In this document: one piece after another, positions 50,001-53,614 of the stretch
Numbering within the stretch: position 1 is the stretch's first letter
How the letters are laid out: every line of letters begins with the position of its first letter
Source: Tetmemena sp. SeJ-2015
Lineage: Eukaryota > Ciliophora > Spirotrichea > Sporadotrichida > Oxytrichidae
NCBI GenBank assembly: GCA_027382625.1
Contig: JAJKFJ010022509.1
Location: 124,001 to 188,000, forward strand
Reading direction: 5' to 3'
DNA length: 64,000 bases
Notes under the pieces: generated by a model
Databases searched by the model: none
What the model saw: the letters and a program-made list of their open reading frames with translations, nothing else
Told to the model about the DNA's origin: nothing
Translations under genes and position numbers: made by a program

Positions 50001-51421
50001 ATGGTCAGCGTGCGCGCCGTTGTATCCGTCTGATTCCAAAGGCTGGAAGTCGCGAGGGTGAGGAGGCCGTTCGAGTTATTTTCAATGAGCGTGTTGTTCG
50101 TACCGCCCGTCCCCATGACACCCGCCGGGGAATTGTTCAAGCCCAGCAGGGTGACATTGAAGCCGTCCCGGCCCGTGATGCGGAAATTGACATTCGTCCC
50201 CGTGGCCCGCGTTTCCCCAAACGTCACGGTCTGGTTGATGGCGCTGCCATTGACATCGCGGCTGACGAAGATGCCTGTGTTGGTATTGTCACGATTGAAT
50301 ATTTTTCTCGTCGAGAAATCGGCATTACCCACTCCAGGTGTGTCTGTGCGGACTTCGAGGATGCCGTTGTTGAGATCGACCGACTGAGTGCTGGGGTTGG
50401 TCCCAAGGGCGCCGTTCGTGGAGACACGTACCGTACCGGAATCAATGCGGAGGGATTGTGCATAATTGTTGTTCGCATTTTGCAGCCACATCGTGGTGCT
50501 ATAAGAATTGCCTGTTTTGGAAAACCGGTCATTGGCGACTTCAAAACTGGTCACCTGACCCGAGATGATGAAGTTCCCGTTGCCAAAGAACGTCTGAGTG
50601 CTGCCGTTGCCAAGCTGGACATCCCCTGAAATCGTGGTGTTGCCATGGGTCGAAATGACGTTCCCTTGGGAAGCCGTGCCGCCAATGACCAAATTTCCGG
50701 CGATCGTGTTGTTGCCCACGCTTATGAGAGCACCGCTGTTATTGATGGCACCTGGGCCACGGCCTGACAAACTGATGTCACGATTGATCGTCATTCCCGC
50801 AAGCCCGCCCTGCAAAACAAGACTGCCGCCGCTGTACCCCGGATTGCCCGTGTTCGCCAAGCCATTGACGGAGATGATTGTGGTGCCGGCTCCAAGCTGA
50901 GCCTCCTTTGTGATGACGACAGCACCGCCATTGATGACCACATCACCCGTGAAGGTGTTGGCATTGCTGCCGAGCCGGAGCGTGCCATTGCCCGTCTTCG
51001 TCAGTCCATTAGATCCTGCGATGACGGAATCAATTTGGGCACCCTTGAAGGAGGCCACATTGATGATGGAGGAGCTCAGTCCGGCTATCGTGCTCAGTGT
51101 CAACGTACCACCAGTGATGACATTGCCGTCGCTGCCAAAGATCAGACCGCCCGCTGTGATCGGCCCGCCCACGGTGATGGTTCCGGGGACACCCCCAAAG
51201 ATAGCCACCTCACCATTGAGCCAGTTCGCGGTGTCTGAAAGACTGCTGTCATAGGACCAATTGGGCGTCGTGGCATCCCACTGCCCATTGGAACCGTTGT
51301 AGTATAAAGTAGCCCCTTGAACCTGAAGGGCCCAGAGAGGAAAAACTACCGCCAAGGCAGTGGCGATCGGTCGCGTAAAATGACGACGCAGGGTGTCCAA
51401 GAGAACGCTGGATTTCTTCAT
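22997..51421 (-). CDS. Giant autotransporter-associated beta-strand repeat protein (9,474 residues)
   Basis: One uninterrupted frame of 28.4 kb. An extended signal peptide (about 1-37, MKKSSVLLDTLRRHF then a hydrophobic stretch ending VQGA) is followed by a typical first block, ATLYYNGSNGQWDATTPNWS. The rest is a very long beta-helix-like array. By eye I count about 45 copies of the autotransporter-associated repeat (PATR/TIGR02601 type), approximately GGLTKxGxGTLxLxGxNTYTGxTxIxxGTLxL. Two other modules recur (see repeat entries). Gly, Asn, Thr and Ser dominate, and I noticed no cysteine. No autotransporter barrel is present; the sorting signal is PEP-CTERM in the adjoining frame. Likely role: a cell-surface or matrix fibre or adhesin approaching 1 MDa. 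The frame ends at CGT-TGA (22,997), with the other frame open across the junction. Confidence 0.9.
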   Translation of the reverse strand: MKKSSVLLDTLRRHFTRPIATALAVVFPLWALQVQGATLYYNGSNGQWDATTPNWSYDSSLSDTANWLNGEVAIFGGVPGTITVGGPITAGGLIFGSDGNVITGGTLTLSTIAGLSSSIINVASFKGAQIDSVIAGSNGLTKTGNGTLRLGSNANTFTGDVVINGGAVVITKEAQLGAGTTIISVNGLANTGNPGYSGGSLVLQGGLAGMTINRDISLSGRGPGAINNSGALISVGNNTIAGNLVIGGTASQGNVISTHGNTTISGDVQLGNGSTQTFFGNGNFIISGQVTSFEVANDRFSKTGNSYSTTMWLQNANNNYAQSLRIDSGTVRVSTNGALGTNPSTQSVDLNNGILEVRTDTPGVGNADFSTRKIFNRDNTNTGIFVSRDVNGSAINQTVTFGETRATGTNVNFRITGRDGFNVTLLGLNNSPAGVMGTGGTNNTLIENNSNGLLTLATSSLWNQTDTTARTLTIQGNGDTLLTGNLTAAGAAHVVSKAGSGTLTIRGTSSTFLGSFNVNAGTLAINSFGAINSGTSGALQLSSGALNYLGAAGTGAGETVTKAINLTSTTGSGIILANQTGSSPSALIIANNIAATGAGSKNLYLGGESTLQNEIQGVIQDNTTTNKTSLVKIGSGTWLYDPSASNYVTAGATGVTTTGGGAVQTNSFTVSNAAGLVVGQTVTGTNVPAGSIITAINGNTITINTTIGTAVANATALTFGTVNNFTGTVTVAGGTLQIKATAGSGNGSNVIDNGSALIFNLDPLNTNQVAGGTFEYLGFSGGALTESLGALTMTAGAGTIKITAGGGATGLIFSSLVLPAIGTGLNIIGDGTVTLTGVATSTATTLTGNGHIYFNGADFARSNGGVLVAPVYDTDAGFVTAGAALTAASHNLVSSSTSSGALTISSLKILGSQTVDQTGLLTINVGANTSGGILQTGGSGTISGTGVTTGGNQDLVVRVDGLADSLLISAPITATTTGGLTKNGLGTLVLSGANAETGTVTVNEGTLQLSGAAVLGGANINLTIRQGATFDLNGVNVGTVASGTNSVNALNGAGLITNSAASGTAVLRFGSNNASGLFTGLIQNGATAALALVKNGTGTVTLTGANTFTGAVTILGGNLDIPNITDIGVASGIGMGDATSDATNAASLILNGGALRYVGTNSGGAVTATQTPSVSINRLFTLAGNGTIASFGSYGNLSASRITNHAALIFNNTADLAFSGTGTRTLTLDGDSLGDNEIKIHLIDNPNGGALSLTKTGASLWILNPLTANTYMGTTSINGGALQAVDGAGLSAGSNLLLNGGVYQSSGTFNRALGTGAGQFRFTAYGNGGFSSGTSKLTVDFGSLGTPVWGSTANFIGAGALILNNATSIADVEIIGNFDLAAGISKSINVTTTAGSATVNLTSGTTDGLTIGQAFTGNSNIPTGLYITAINSATQFTLSSGTGVVAAAGVPTTVTGEGWRQIQVDDNGSTNLDFATVSGVIGGTGGLGKIGSAGLILGDANTYSGRTVIRQDAVYVTSIGANGVTSSSFGTNVGGGILELGNPGSNTTVSLMYVGAGETTTREIDLTGTTGTRRIDSSGSGALILTDVRNSTATSVNTIGGDKTLEIRGTNTDANMITSVLADNAQGLGTPAFGGVGALRLLKTDGGVWILNAANTYTGGTRVDGGLLGIGTTDSLGAVGPTGLTSAAVNNSSTITLATGTTAGLVVGMNINGTGIAYGDVITGITSASTFTISAARTIPVNAQLVFGGLLMSNAGIFATDPAGLTISQPVIFNNNTTAIFAGSNAITINGDMIKNSGGNDHTLSNNLEGGALLTINGNFLNFQNAAATRQLNIRGYGSTIWNGDIKDNALLSTSLTRLDIRIANEASFTIGSATTLTGGILLGQGTLVIGNVKALGTAANALILDGGVLTSAFDLTGVNKLVNAVTIAGDPAVINGTQSIEFGASVTNNGSTRVLQNDLDVGSGAVLTLSGGVNLSESATNRTLVIAGSGTTNITSAIVNGSTSTASALLFQGNALNLSGTNTFGGALTINRGTVTISGTSGSINASSGITLNAGGTLALDNSGGNNGSGRVAGRAFTFNGGTLSLIGNNTSESIGVATVNNIMGTISMSGTGSNTLTFATANFANSGSSWDLSGITGLGSTNKVKITTYQQGGSTFINAILPRIVLLDDFAAYDSTNGVVAFTAYNNTNNLNAAANGDTMNVTSSANVSLSRTLNALKINGGGLSITSTGNRVLTLTTGSLISTGGDNTLAVSQVNLGGSGGFFQVQAGTTLHVTSTLINGQLSKVGGGTLSLESTSYYNSTTNVMGGTLQLNAGLNAIFPAANSLNIGIGATVDLNGSSQYIGNLTGGGNMPNTAGSLTNTALTTSTFVTNGGGTFGGIISGVINLGRVAGGTLTLETAQTYTGTTSLLGGTTTLENDASLLTTSAIEINGATLIATSNSSLQTQNNDRIGDAIAITLRAGNIQINGRVNTMATERLGDIILAQGANSIQAATGGTGTAGAFTAMDLTIASLTRSAGSTINFLGSTALGSVGNFPRIVFTSAPTTYGDGVLGAWAISNSNDYAAYNTTNGVGTVGNGGFAGYSAVFGSGNITDLGTYSVTPLTTTLSGTTTASMLRLSGNFTNNIAFTNNSDVLNLELGGILRTNNPFDTSFGTTAIRGVITAGGTETGGTRELIVYNTNTSNPSFTNPNTAGGIVAGSPVVIMNSTVGIQPGMTLANASFPAGTTVVSVDSLTQITLSNNATASAQNQTFTAGSFVSGTTALGSAQITMNSTTGIARGMTLTGTGIPAGTYVVSVDSPTQVTLSQVATAAGSALTFTVGMSNMIINSVIADNGFGNKVSFVKSGTGIVNLSANNTYTGGTVVDQGTLNLIGTGVVLPAGGLTINNAAVTMLTNVGQIDASNDVILVGSSTLTLAGGLGLNNTLKSITFNNNGGSGTPTITNQANSILTLTSSAPITVTSSNASTVASINGGFLALNSGNNTFSIQAPTLNGQVYTQLAASLSISSAITGTGSKIIKTDNGLLQLSGQSTFDGGMEVQQGGIILSASSTSTVPNSLLSGPLGVGTVSFADGTTLLVDNNSRTVANAMTFAGNPIFNNTGTNLPTLTLNGALTFDTLATTGVVINIPTPFLNVVLGGPIANIGSITSFGGTGANTISKTGLGNITGINLNGYNTAATIDIGALNTSTSFSLLVDGDRTGSFETINLGAITWESTVTGTALSLTIGRAGTSDYYPQAVNKVVAPSSFSSSLLANGLTVTNNNNYGLLLADNIVFNTVSANQGPTFNVVNGSTSLQLDGLTLSGVLSGGPTGASAVVLTKSGGGVLSLTNTGNTFGGGGSIIDITAGLIAASSDAVLGNSGNIIRLSGNNLAFGFRATGTFATSRTFNLNSAAGEIEVTQGNTLTLNNAFTFASANNALRKYDLGTLVLTSPQTGWNGVMFVQQGVLKISNGNQLGNASSTTASTATTGASGQTVLTPTGGTANYGVGQLVFGTGIAADTFITAITGTTITLSANTTGANPTITTSAGGILMANVGAAIELTGGATVADGIFINATNNATNNGINGGGAIRSTAGINTVSGLITIATSTADSQMRAVTLGADAGATLNITGGVLGQVGTAGSNRHAWVGIGGEGTTNITTTGFTNTGTLGIYQLNKFGTGTLNIQVANAFSGRDVFVKQGTLSLNGVGTFSTLGSGQGSLRTIFVHDFATLTLDNSGVVGNNVANRLGNAALSFQGSDFRIIGNANATTTETTTGAVAINAGASVFTLDAGAGQQLNFTTAAVTRGGGSTLLIRADGFGNAAGANVATIQGSTATYTFTGQLGATGTTNKSILGWAIGDTSLSGSGVGFVTADSAAAGANAGTNRLRLLSGSEQVSSLSTAGTNVNLTSAANLAASLSINSLQLSSGGGITLSGGTVLTLESGALLVQAGNSGISGTGTLTAASNRELIVYTVGDLTLGVAITGTSGGLTKSGEGTLTLAAGNTFTGTVTVNQGTLKLDGTDFSLTSNQTMQLLGGNLDLNGTVQNINNLQAQTGSLAVNDGYAANTAGYVINTSASQATLALTTANVSFRGAIGNGNVLQSNIAVVRSGAAGSSVDWNLYGDNTYTGATLLNGGRTQLIDGGRWSGTSSIEISNSTLLVTTGNITAESVSLTDRINDAASITLNGAMFQWRSRASLYSTELLGAVKLGYGNSIIDFAEPGSNVNQSDVTFASFAQEAGQHGTVRFLNMDGNISALQRLFISNLNGVATTNIGDGLVNNIIGGWATFEREFATYTPSQGVAGLTNNGYAGYSPRTIFSGTATDNVRILLPVAGSITTLTADVTLNSLNLQANTGATASSVLDLGGKTLTLASGGLIASPVSTAASANSINIINGSLTAGTTSSPADLYLHALSWLNNQADNTGNADVTVSANIVNNAAGGAVALVIEGNQGRGTLNATNDVFITGSNTYTGGTWVNSGRIILNNALADGVTTFAVPGNLTISGGYSSNPAAYTDRNTQVILGAANQMAHTGILTILGGATFDTNNFNQTVGGVVFNNNGGNSPVLNVGTGSFTLNGNLTATSQNLGAVSQLGVVMTASTTNANNTVTVTSTAGLVVGTPVIGIGVPAGATIASIVNGTQFTLSVNANATATTNQLVFFGLGAINLNGAVRTLDISPVQWNGEILSPTLATLDISAPLTGTGASGINKTGTGNLILKVVNTYAGTTTVTAGKLSYGVTDTLPTLTALTVLAGGTLDMNGFNGAVGSLASEGAGAGGIVTNTAAGTVSTFTAGGDNSSTIFGGTITNSSNSTLNFSKAGTGTLTLTGASTYTGRTWIKNGALSVSTINNVSGGSSSSNLGAQTTAANGTISLGSGTDTGTLIYTGFGETTDRILNLAGTTGGGVIENNGSGDLTFTGNTTSTASGAKSLTFTGSYAGTFNFIGSIGDTDGFVQRGPVSLIKDGASSMLFLSGGNAYTGSTIINTGVIQIASGSPFSIIPDRSSVVLADTAGVALDLNGNSETLGSLSGGGSNGGNVLLTGTGALTLGLDNANAVFSGNITGSSTGGLTKLGSGTQTLAGTIDFTGDVLIRTYGGQSGGGLILSGGATLANSAKVRNAGWNTVFGVNTNQTISSLTSTRNTILALGSGATLTTTYTNGTPTVISGLADSDNTFRVIKLDSSTAGLSAGMLISGSTGMTNATGIILQIIDGNNVLINELPGATVTNIPTLTITPTSVLSSAMTGLGGFTKNGTGDLFLTGLSTYSGATTINDGTVWVGGGIWDGARYAFQDVLSDNSQIVFASSGTQKLNFAVNATALTPFERVGSISGGNGTSTTINLSALTTGGFGAGTVGTSIGALAIGGDNSTSTYNGQIFGAGGTWLIKEGSGTFTWNNAISDGPSFDGTILVNQGGFKTTGAFGLDGSQTLFLQNNGGVFTSGVTVNDAIGILQGGGKGASRVFPNGNVGGLNANYLSGVDGLIVLQTAGIRLITSTTTSSVFGGVISGAGDFQKDNSSTLELRGANTYTGQTISNGGILRMGIYGAAAGVGAPGTGGNGMLALASSIRSVSGILDLNGTSQTVSRFAASSTGGTIQLVNGSLTLMDQNTQAIGTVFTGNLNSVINVNSTVAGQTLSMTGSSTGFGGTINVGTNAALTLNAASGAFNSTGIAGARINLNGTGTQLTVTLADTIGSLAGTGNAVLTLGLTLREARSGAVSATGFSGATSGAGALALSNFGGLTLSGNLAHTGGLTLSSNSTIILNYGAGSNILPSVGALTLNGGTIRIISTGTGILESVASTTLNSGASSIESLINFTAESEYSQLPGFAGINLGTITRAVGGTLRVGTSAAATSNANGASGILGGWATFGAETWAVANGSGTAISGLTSYSADAFGANLNTDITAAGAVAGASTATIRFSGANDADITGTVALETGGILVSSSVGAHTSTISASLTSGAGNELIINQYNVLGDLVLANVDGTSNTIITTTGGGRTLLTNNMTGTGATNIGYGYLQLGDSTVGGSAAGMVGSGAILNNGTLGFNRSNSLTIAAVISGLGNLEQIGTGTTIITGTNTFQGRVTVRGGILEIQNLAGLGAAATAVTNRWANLTSVNTGGTLKINVAAGGTLTELLNLDGGTLAISSGAVQTLAGPLVLRSASTISLNSAFNHVLSGQIISAPGAGLTVNSTIVGGTLLLTNAANQLNGTLTIGSNAIVQFGNNSAGGIGSRSDIVNNGTLITNTNDGHLVLGNKISGTGNFIQTRNTVYLTADNTYTGTTTVGLQSVNAGVSLRIGNDTYTGSLGTGDVILQSTTGGSTDLRWHLIADTIVANNITLNPNTDGTTARNATLLRQGLGNITLTGNLTIGSTTGAPNTQVAILQSEGSGILFINSTLVNADSTHLLNIVNNGTIVFGGSASNTYNGVLSGNNVWVFQNSGVTTLAGVNTFNTGSTYIDKGTVVLANGSAIFDDNDTHVLNGATLSIANTETIGQLYMQRGAITLIGAGQTLTVDDAGAQLIAGSFQGSGNLTLGGGNFMAMYGTNTNTGALLLGRLSDNSSGGIQAANLANAIGSFSSVTLGAGTGAGSIDYVGAGETYAGNIILAGTGAAITSTGSNRITANGSGALILSGNITATATNTLQLTGQTGGYFNPITNQITGVISQGANVLSIAMGNVTDDDRYGITGRWALTNASNDFSGSITVNVGMLELKGDLGDGSENTSVMGNTNVARTITLGSNNFNGRRYDQYGNTDQIGDGGFGQGTNTITPNSADVGTIIFSDSNAGTATFASNITWALINASTGNTTGGQLINNGVKQIIINGALTSGATGTHNWVLDGSNTLANTIAGIISNPTTTQTTAVIKEGAGTWRLSGANTFTGTLTINNGILELAGGAAILDTVGVALNGDGGDGIYSGTAKLIIVNSETIATLTGDVLTEAEILSGQMLSITGASSTMNGFFSGAGNLTRTVSSSTAATLTSSASNTYTGITTIGATGGATASAGMTIYYLANGGIASGVGASSNAAGNLVFVSNTAVNQGGILTWQGLTNQSTDRLFTMGLGTLAARINASGTLIGTNAPTLTFSNTGSIVFTGSGARTLTLGGTTISDNTFSLQITDQGGATSLAKVDGGMWVIDPSAGNTYTGGTTITAGTLAIRAGNALGTGTITVNGASGNGLEIRSGLTLTNAFTNSTADGGLGVTSGTSVMSGLITLSTQLRLSVDAGASLNFSNATSSLTGAGTLLFFGKGTLILSGVNGAGWTGQTVVRDGILQLEYGTNNNSKLADGAALTLGTITALTTVGVDANVAGVSKILGTSGGIINLSGGSHVEVVSATTIAPGSNAVTRTSGTSVLRMNAITRNVGGTIDFGAASIAQTDTTNTNGILGIGYATVGKTDWAVNSTNGGDGPITAYAAYSVNSYAAANNVDVTNFSITGTAANTLRFNTAGGGTLNLGGGMLAMTGGGLLITPNVNAGDVIISNGFIQNAATTAGLETLIILQNSARALQIDAVIQNNTGAQILTKSGTGKVYLNALNTYSGALNLNEGEIQVGGTAAAPTVATNAFLGGFGVSPQGNVINMGAGSILRFLTTNTSVYNTGAITGDGTIILDTGNLGVLLFDDDNGNFYGDIVANGGTIQIGSNNNALGNVRGITTIGGSGILLFNDSRNTGEYITYNDGATVTTLAAALGTLSGKQTMNNTTAAGLTFNIPVAAATGSVGLNISGIVYAQNGFTKTGSGILQISANNFSDVYDGYTGINKTATLLGQIMVNEGVLYVGGARALGAFGVGNETVVAAGASVDLRGQALNFGDDSDPFREIFKIAGTGFNGTGALRNSSGTGQIAFLTLDDNATINSGGTVNASAFIIGTYDTNLSNANGLTGALTRNRPVIAGNNKILTIIGGRNASDNMVFADVSFSSALDSLVIRGSSVRFRHEVSASITDTGVQSSDIINGIEIGYGGQIQADATNATLGLGANTGARLLFENQFNTHNTVDITMNGVIAATNNGYNYLQLDFFTIQDGSTFLDGKLNLTGTADRNIIISDSIGNYTVAEQGNTTESPASKLVIGGVIQGLGGFTKIGFGELRLTANNTFTGDLNVLRFGYAALPWESHTYAINGVDYPTQGLAEGWAEWGVTLNGVNGMLSGVTTINLQRRGMITLDNTNRLDATSGTTGGNNNDRINDSAITNMGNGWLRLNGGTVNNTETLGTVNVVSGTNIVDIYPTDGAGTNMTLTINNLNRSAGAVVRFVDLDATSTFSTAAVGDSVRVAVGSLGTTLVGNNTIATDKQIAIGILGGVIPLGLDTDFRILGFNNGNISDLWNQQRNLQFLGGSNFMTYEGGYLRPLDDSEYFTASGGLLGNSVALGLNQNVSLNDLATVMKESTTINALRFGPVFDNNGSGGAVNNTTALTSYTNHHAALLYVDGTLTISSGMVSSATFAVGNTADAATYILGGNLNFGSREAIFNAQNGFYATTSGVIGTGTLHVRSNILGTGGLLKTGFAQLILAGNNTYTGITSISEGDLQVTNGRTGLGAGGDGNGVVITGSGNLSSTAGVQIGSATAREDIYIGVLSGDQQILRNFSRTLNYFGNITIDNVDLAGQTIFTPRIRLDANSNTIINGNIVGGNTAISNDITQIDSRVVQFDTSGELMQAFIFRGTFGDKADGSGNAIPIADVISTLPTLAGVRTNENEVLRVNLAAGNDQTAFIFEQQYNAAGRLSLLRGDMLINYDPNAVGNDGSGFWTNTAISRIPNADSNTTAFAINGSTSMQGFVMGNGSNLFSSLFLTRAGQFFNMASWSMVGTGAKYVGGLNESGTVTFGTGTGTLVTGSIVANLQAQSGGTVVINQVITGNTGSTTAPNFGFLKQGRGTVILQNTGLASASDSNFVLAGGTLVLNHTGTTVQALVASLNARFDGGTLIALASSDANTTTSFATNNAAIRVLDFTLGGNEIVARTTNTGTARNMTINMGNANANNTTSNFTRSLGATANLIEDNSAGGTAQITLDFNVSSTAAAKDAIIAWLTYGTQLRTATDFAMVASASANDVGSFSTIRVASDYNNDVSSWTANGNISENGGAGFSGTRGAALSISTLRFNASSDGVIDLGSSILTIAGTGIASSGGAILVSSNVGAANKTINGSTGAALTTTGGRVELIFHQFSTGNLNVNVPITGAINVTISGPSTVDAATIGTSGVVVFNGANTYTGKTFINGAILSISDVSQLGVNPGAATVDQITFGGGTLRYTGTGYADLGNRGVTATGAGGTIDVVDGAAELRVRTLASTALYRGDIIKVGAGTLTLEGTLNTGNNANFQGLLDIREGTLRLNGDNTAATTSQVSTILGTNNSYADGTIFRSGTNLAIQMGAMNAAVDWSLEEWLTFKGGNYVTVGSLDPSVATPAGFANPAVRTVNLNGFITIEGTTTFDVLSGQTMRFSNGAGFLTGNGDIIKDGIGQMEFRSNNPDWTGNLIIKQGTVYGMYQADVFGTGNLTGKTITLGSADRQGTARLVISNQDVVQNYHR
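24400..48900 (-). repeat. About nine copies of a large GGWA/DFAxY module within the giant protein
   Basis: A segment reading roughly LGGWAxxxxxDFAxYxxxxGVxxxxxYxxx, preceded by a GxIxF run and followed by a loop of strands ending SGGIL or LELG-like, recurs. Approximate centres are 48,800 (ADFARSNGGVLV), 44,900 (DDFAAYDSTNGVVAF), 43,720 (LGAWAISNSNDYAAY), 39,900 (LGWAIGDTSLSG), 38,620 (IGGWATFEREFATY), 33,890 (LGGWATFGAETWAV), 29,340 (IGYATVGKTDWAV), 26,650 (IGILGGVIPLGLDTDFRI) and 24,450 (IAWLTYGTQLRTATDFAMV). The copies are divergent, so spacing is irregular. Confidence 0.65.
35790..49450 (-). repeat. About eight copies of a GLVVGxxVxGTGIPAGT module within the giant protein
   Basis: A ~50-60 residue insert of the form VxSTAGLVVGMxVxGTGIPAGTxIxxIxxxTxFTLS recurs between beta-strand motifs. 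Approximate locations: 49,250-49,450 (VVGQTVTGTNVPAGS), 47,090-47,280 (IGQAFTGNSNIPTGL), 46,180-46,360 (VVGMNINGTGIAYGD), 43,160-43,330 (PGMTLANASFPAGTT), 42,960-43,140 (RGMTLTGTGIPAGTY), 40,830-41,030 (GQLVFGTGIAADTF), 37,500-37,700 (VVGTPVIGIGVPAGA) and 35,790-36,010 (SAGMLISGSTGMTNA). The two at 43 kb are adjacent. Confidence 0.65.
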
Positions 51422-51737
51422 CTGGTGGTGGATAAACTGAGGGCTGCGGGAGAAAAATTGAGGCGGGCTTAATTCGCATATGGAATTAACCCGTTATTAT
51501 CTGAACTTAACGCTTACTTTGATCTAACCCTCTCATTCAGAGCCATCGGGGAATGGCTTGCTCGTTAGTAAATTTTGAAGGAATTTTTGGTTCTTATTTT
51601 CTTTACCGTTAATAAAGACCCCGGCTTTATTGACATATCGCATGGGGCTAGGACCGGCGCTTTGGCGCATTATTTGGCCCCGGCAGTTGCATCACCAGTT
51701 GCGGCCTCGCCCCCCCTCAACACCTTCCCTCCCTGCC
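51422..51737. promoter_or_regulatory. Divergent intergenic region between giant gene and dnaG
   Basis: About 316 bp, unusually AT-rich for the window around 51,470-51,620. It must hold the promoters of the giant gene (leftward) and dnaG (rightward). TTGACA occurs at 51630-51635 on the plus strand but I see no convincing -10 at 16-18 bp, so I do not assign exact promoters. No gene is visible. Confidence 0.5.
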
Positions 51738-53579
51738 ATGTCGCGCATCCCAGAAGAAACCATCCAGCAAGTGATTGCCGCCACGGACATCGTGGCGCTG
51801 GTGGGGCGCTCCGTGAAGCTGCGCAAGGCGGGCACGAACTTCCTCGGCCTGTGCCCGTTTCATAATGAGCGCACGCCTTCCTTCAATGTCAGCCCCTCGC
51901 GCAACACCTACCACTGCTTCGGCTGCGGTGCTGGTGGCACCTCGATCCGTTTTGTCATGGAGCACGACGGTTTGTCCTTCGTGGAAGCGGTCAAACGCCT
52001 GGCGGATGCTGCCGGAATTCGTATCGAGGAGGAAGTCTGGGATGCCAATGCGGAGGCGGAAGCCAAGCACCGCAGCCTGCTCCTGCGCGCGCACCGTGAG
52101 ATTTCCGAATGGTTCCACCAGCTGCTGATGAAGCACAAAATCGCCGCACCGGCACGCGACTACCTCAAGTCACGCGGCATCACCGCCGAGGTGGCCAAGA
52201 ACTGGCAGATGGGCTACGCCCCGCCCAACGGCGCTTTTTTCCGCGAATGGGCCGCCCAGGCCAAGATCCCCGAAAGCGTGCTCGTGGAGGCCGGCCTCTT
52301 TGTGCAGAGTGATGAAGACTCGGGACGCCGTGGCACCTACCCGCGTTTCCGTGACCGGCTGATGTTTCCCATCCGCAACGACCATGGGGATGTGATCGCC
52401 TTTAGCGGGAGGGTACTCGATCCTGAGGCCAAAACCGCCAAATACCTCAATTCCCCCGAAACTTCGCTCTTCAGCAAGAGCAAGGTGCTGTTCGGCTTTG
52501 ACCGCTCCAAGCGCGCCATCTCGAAAGCAGGCGAAGCCATCGTGTGTGAAGGCCAGATCGACATGATCATGGTCTATGAGGCCGGTTTTCAAAATGTGGT
52601 GGCAGGGCAAGGCACCGCCTTTACGGAACTCCACGCCAAATTGCTTAAACGCGTCTGCAATGAAGTCGTGCTCTGCTATGACTCCGACAACGCAGGCTAC
52701 AAGGCGGCTGAGCGTGCCTTCCAAATCCTCTCCCCCATCGGCCTGACGGTGAAGGTGGCCTCCCTGCCCCAGGGAGAAGACCCGGACTCACTGCTGCGCA
52801 AGCAAGGCACCGAGGCGCTGCAGGCCGTGCTGGGAAATGCCACCGACTTCCTGGAGTACCAGATCCGCCGCCTGCGAGCCAGCGCCAAGTCTGACAGCAT
52901 GGTGGAGCGCGTGCGCATGGCCGAGCAGGTGGCTGCAGCCATCAGCATCTTCACCGGCGTGGCTCAGCGCATCACCGCCGTGAACAAAGTGGCCAAGATG
53001 CTCGAAATCTCCGAGGAACAGCTCTCGGCGATGGTCAATCGCGCAGCGAAGGAGGCCAAGGGCGGCCAGACTGCCGGAACCGCCCCCGTGAATGTGGTGG
53101 ATGAGGCGAAGAAACTGCTCGCCTCCCAGCACAGGACCTCCTTGTCAGTCTGCCAGTTGGCGCTGGCCGATGCCGAGATCATGTACTGGCTGCGGGAGAC
53201 CGACTGTGAAGACCTCCTGCGCGAGGTACCCGGAACGGAGATGCTGGCCCTGCTGGTGCACAGCCGCCATGACCCGCTGGAGGAGTCTTCCCAGCTTGCC
53301 TTCATGGCCGGGCTGGAGCGTCAGGAGGAGGCGGCCTTTGCCCAGCTCCAGGCACGCCCGCGCCTGCCCGGCGGACTCGAAGATGCAAAAAGCGCCTTGT
53401 ACACCTTGGAACTCGTCCGGATGAAGAATCTCATCCAGAGCATTGAGTCCAAATTACGCCAGCGTGACCTGCCGGAAGAGGAGGTCGAACGCCTGCAACA
53501 GGAGCAGATAGAACTCATCGCAAGACGCAAAGAATGCCTTGACCGTACGAAACCCACCCCGAATAGTTTCTCCCCCTGA
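51738..53579 (+). CDS. dnaG: DNA primase
   Basis: 613 residues. It makes RNA primers at the replication fork with the DnaB helicase. The N-terminal CHC2 zinc-binding domain has C39, H42, C60 and C63 (CPFHNERTPSF...YHCFGCGAGG). The RNA polymerase core and TOPRIM domain follow, with the metal-binding acidic residues in IVCEGQIDMI (E) and VLCYDSDNAGYKA (DxD). The C-terminal ~180 residues are the variable helicase-binding part. The ATG at 51738 is chosen because MSRIPEETIQQVIAATDIV is the family N terminus; an open extension from 51630 is not family-like. It lies 35 bp upstream of rpoD, a conserved pairing. Confidence 0.96.
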   Translation: MSRIPEETIQQVIAATDIVALVGRSVKLRKAGTNFLGLCPFHNERTPSFNVSPSRNTYHCFGCGAGGTSIRFVMEHDGLSFVEAVKRLADAAGIRIEEEVWDANAEAEAKHRSLLLRAHREISEWFHQLLMKHKIAAPARDYLKSRGITAEVAKNWQMGYAPPNGAFFREWAAQAKIPESVLVEAGLFVQSDEDSGRRGTYPRFRDRLMFPIRNDHGDVIAFSGRVLDPEAKTAKYLNSPETSLFSKSKVLFGFDRSKRAISKAGEAIVCEGQIDMIMVYEAGFQNVVAGQGTAFTELHAKLLKRVCNEVVLCYDSDNAGYKAAERAFQILSPIGLTVKVASLPQGEDPDSLLRKQGTEALQAVLGNATDFLEYQIRRLRASAKSDSMVERVRMAEQVAAAISIFTGVAQRITAVNKVAKMLEISEEQLSAMVNRAAKEAKGGQTAGTAPVNVVDEAKKLLASQHRTSLSVCQLALADAEIMYWLRETDCEDLLREVPGTEMLALLVHSRHDPLEESSQLAFMAGLERQEEAAFAQLQARPRLPGGLEDAKSALYTLELVRMKNLIQSIESKLRQRDLPEEEVERLQQEQIELIARRKECLDRTKPTPNSFSP

Positions 53580-53605
53580 CTTGACGCAGGTCCCGGACCC
53601 CCACC

Positions 53606-53614
53606 GAGGTAAGT
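53606..53614 (+). promoter_or_regulatory. Ribosome binding site of rpoD
   Basis: GAGGT at 53606-53610 lies four bases before the ATG at 53615, so the GAGG core is spaced normally. It supports this start and hence the basic AT-hook-like N terminus as part of the protein. Confidence 0.65.

Noticed and set aside
51630..51660. TTGACA hexamer upstream of dnaG as a sigma-70 promoter
   Set aside because: No acceptable -10 hexamer lies 16-18 bp downstream.
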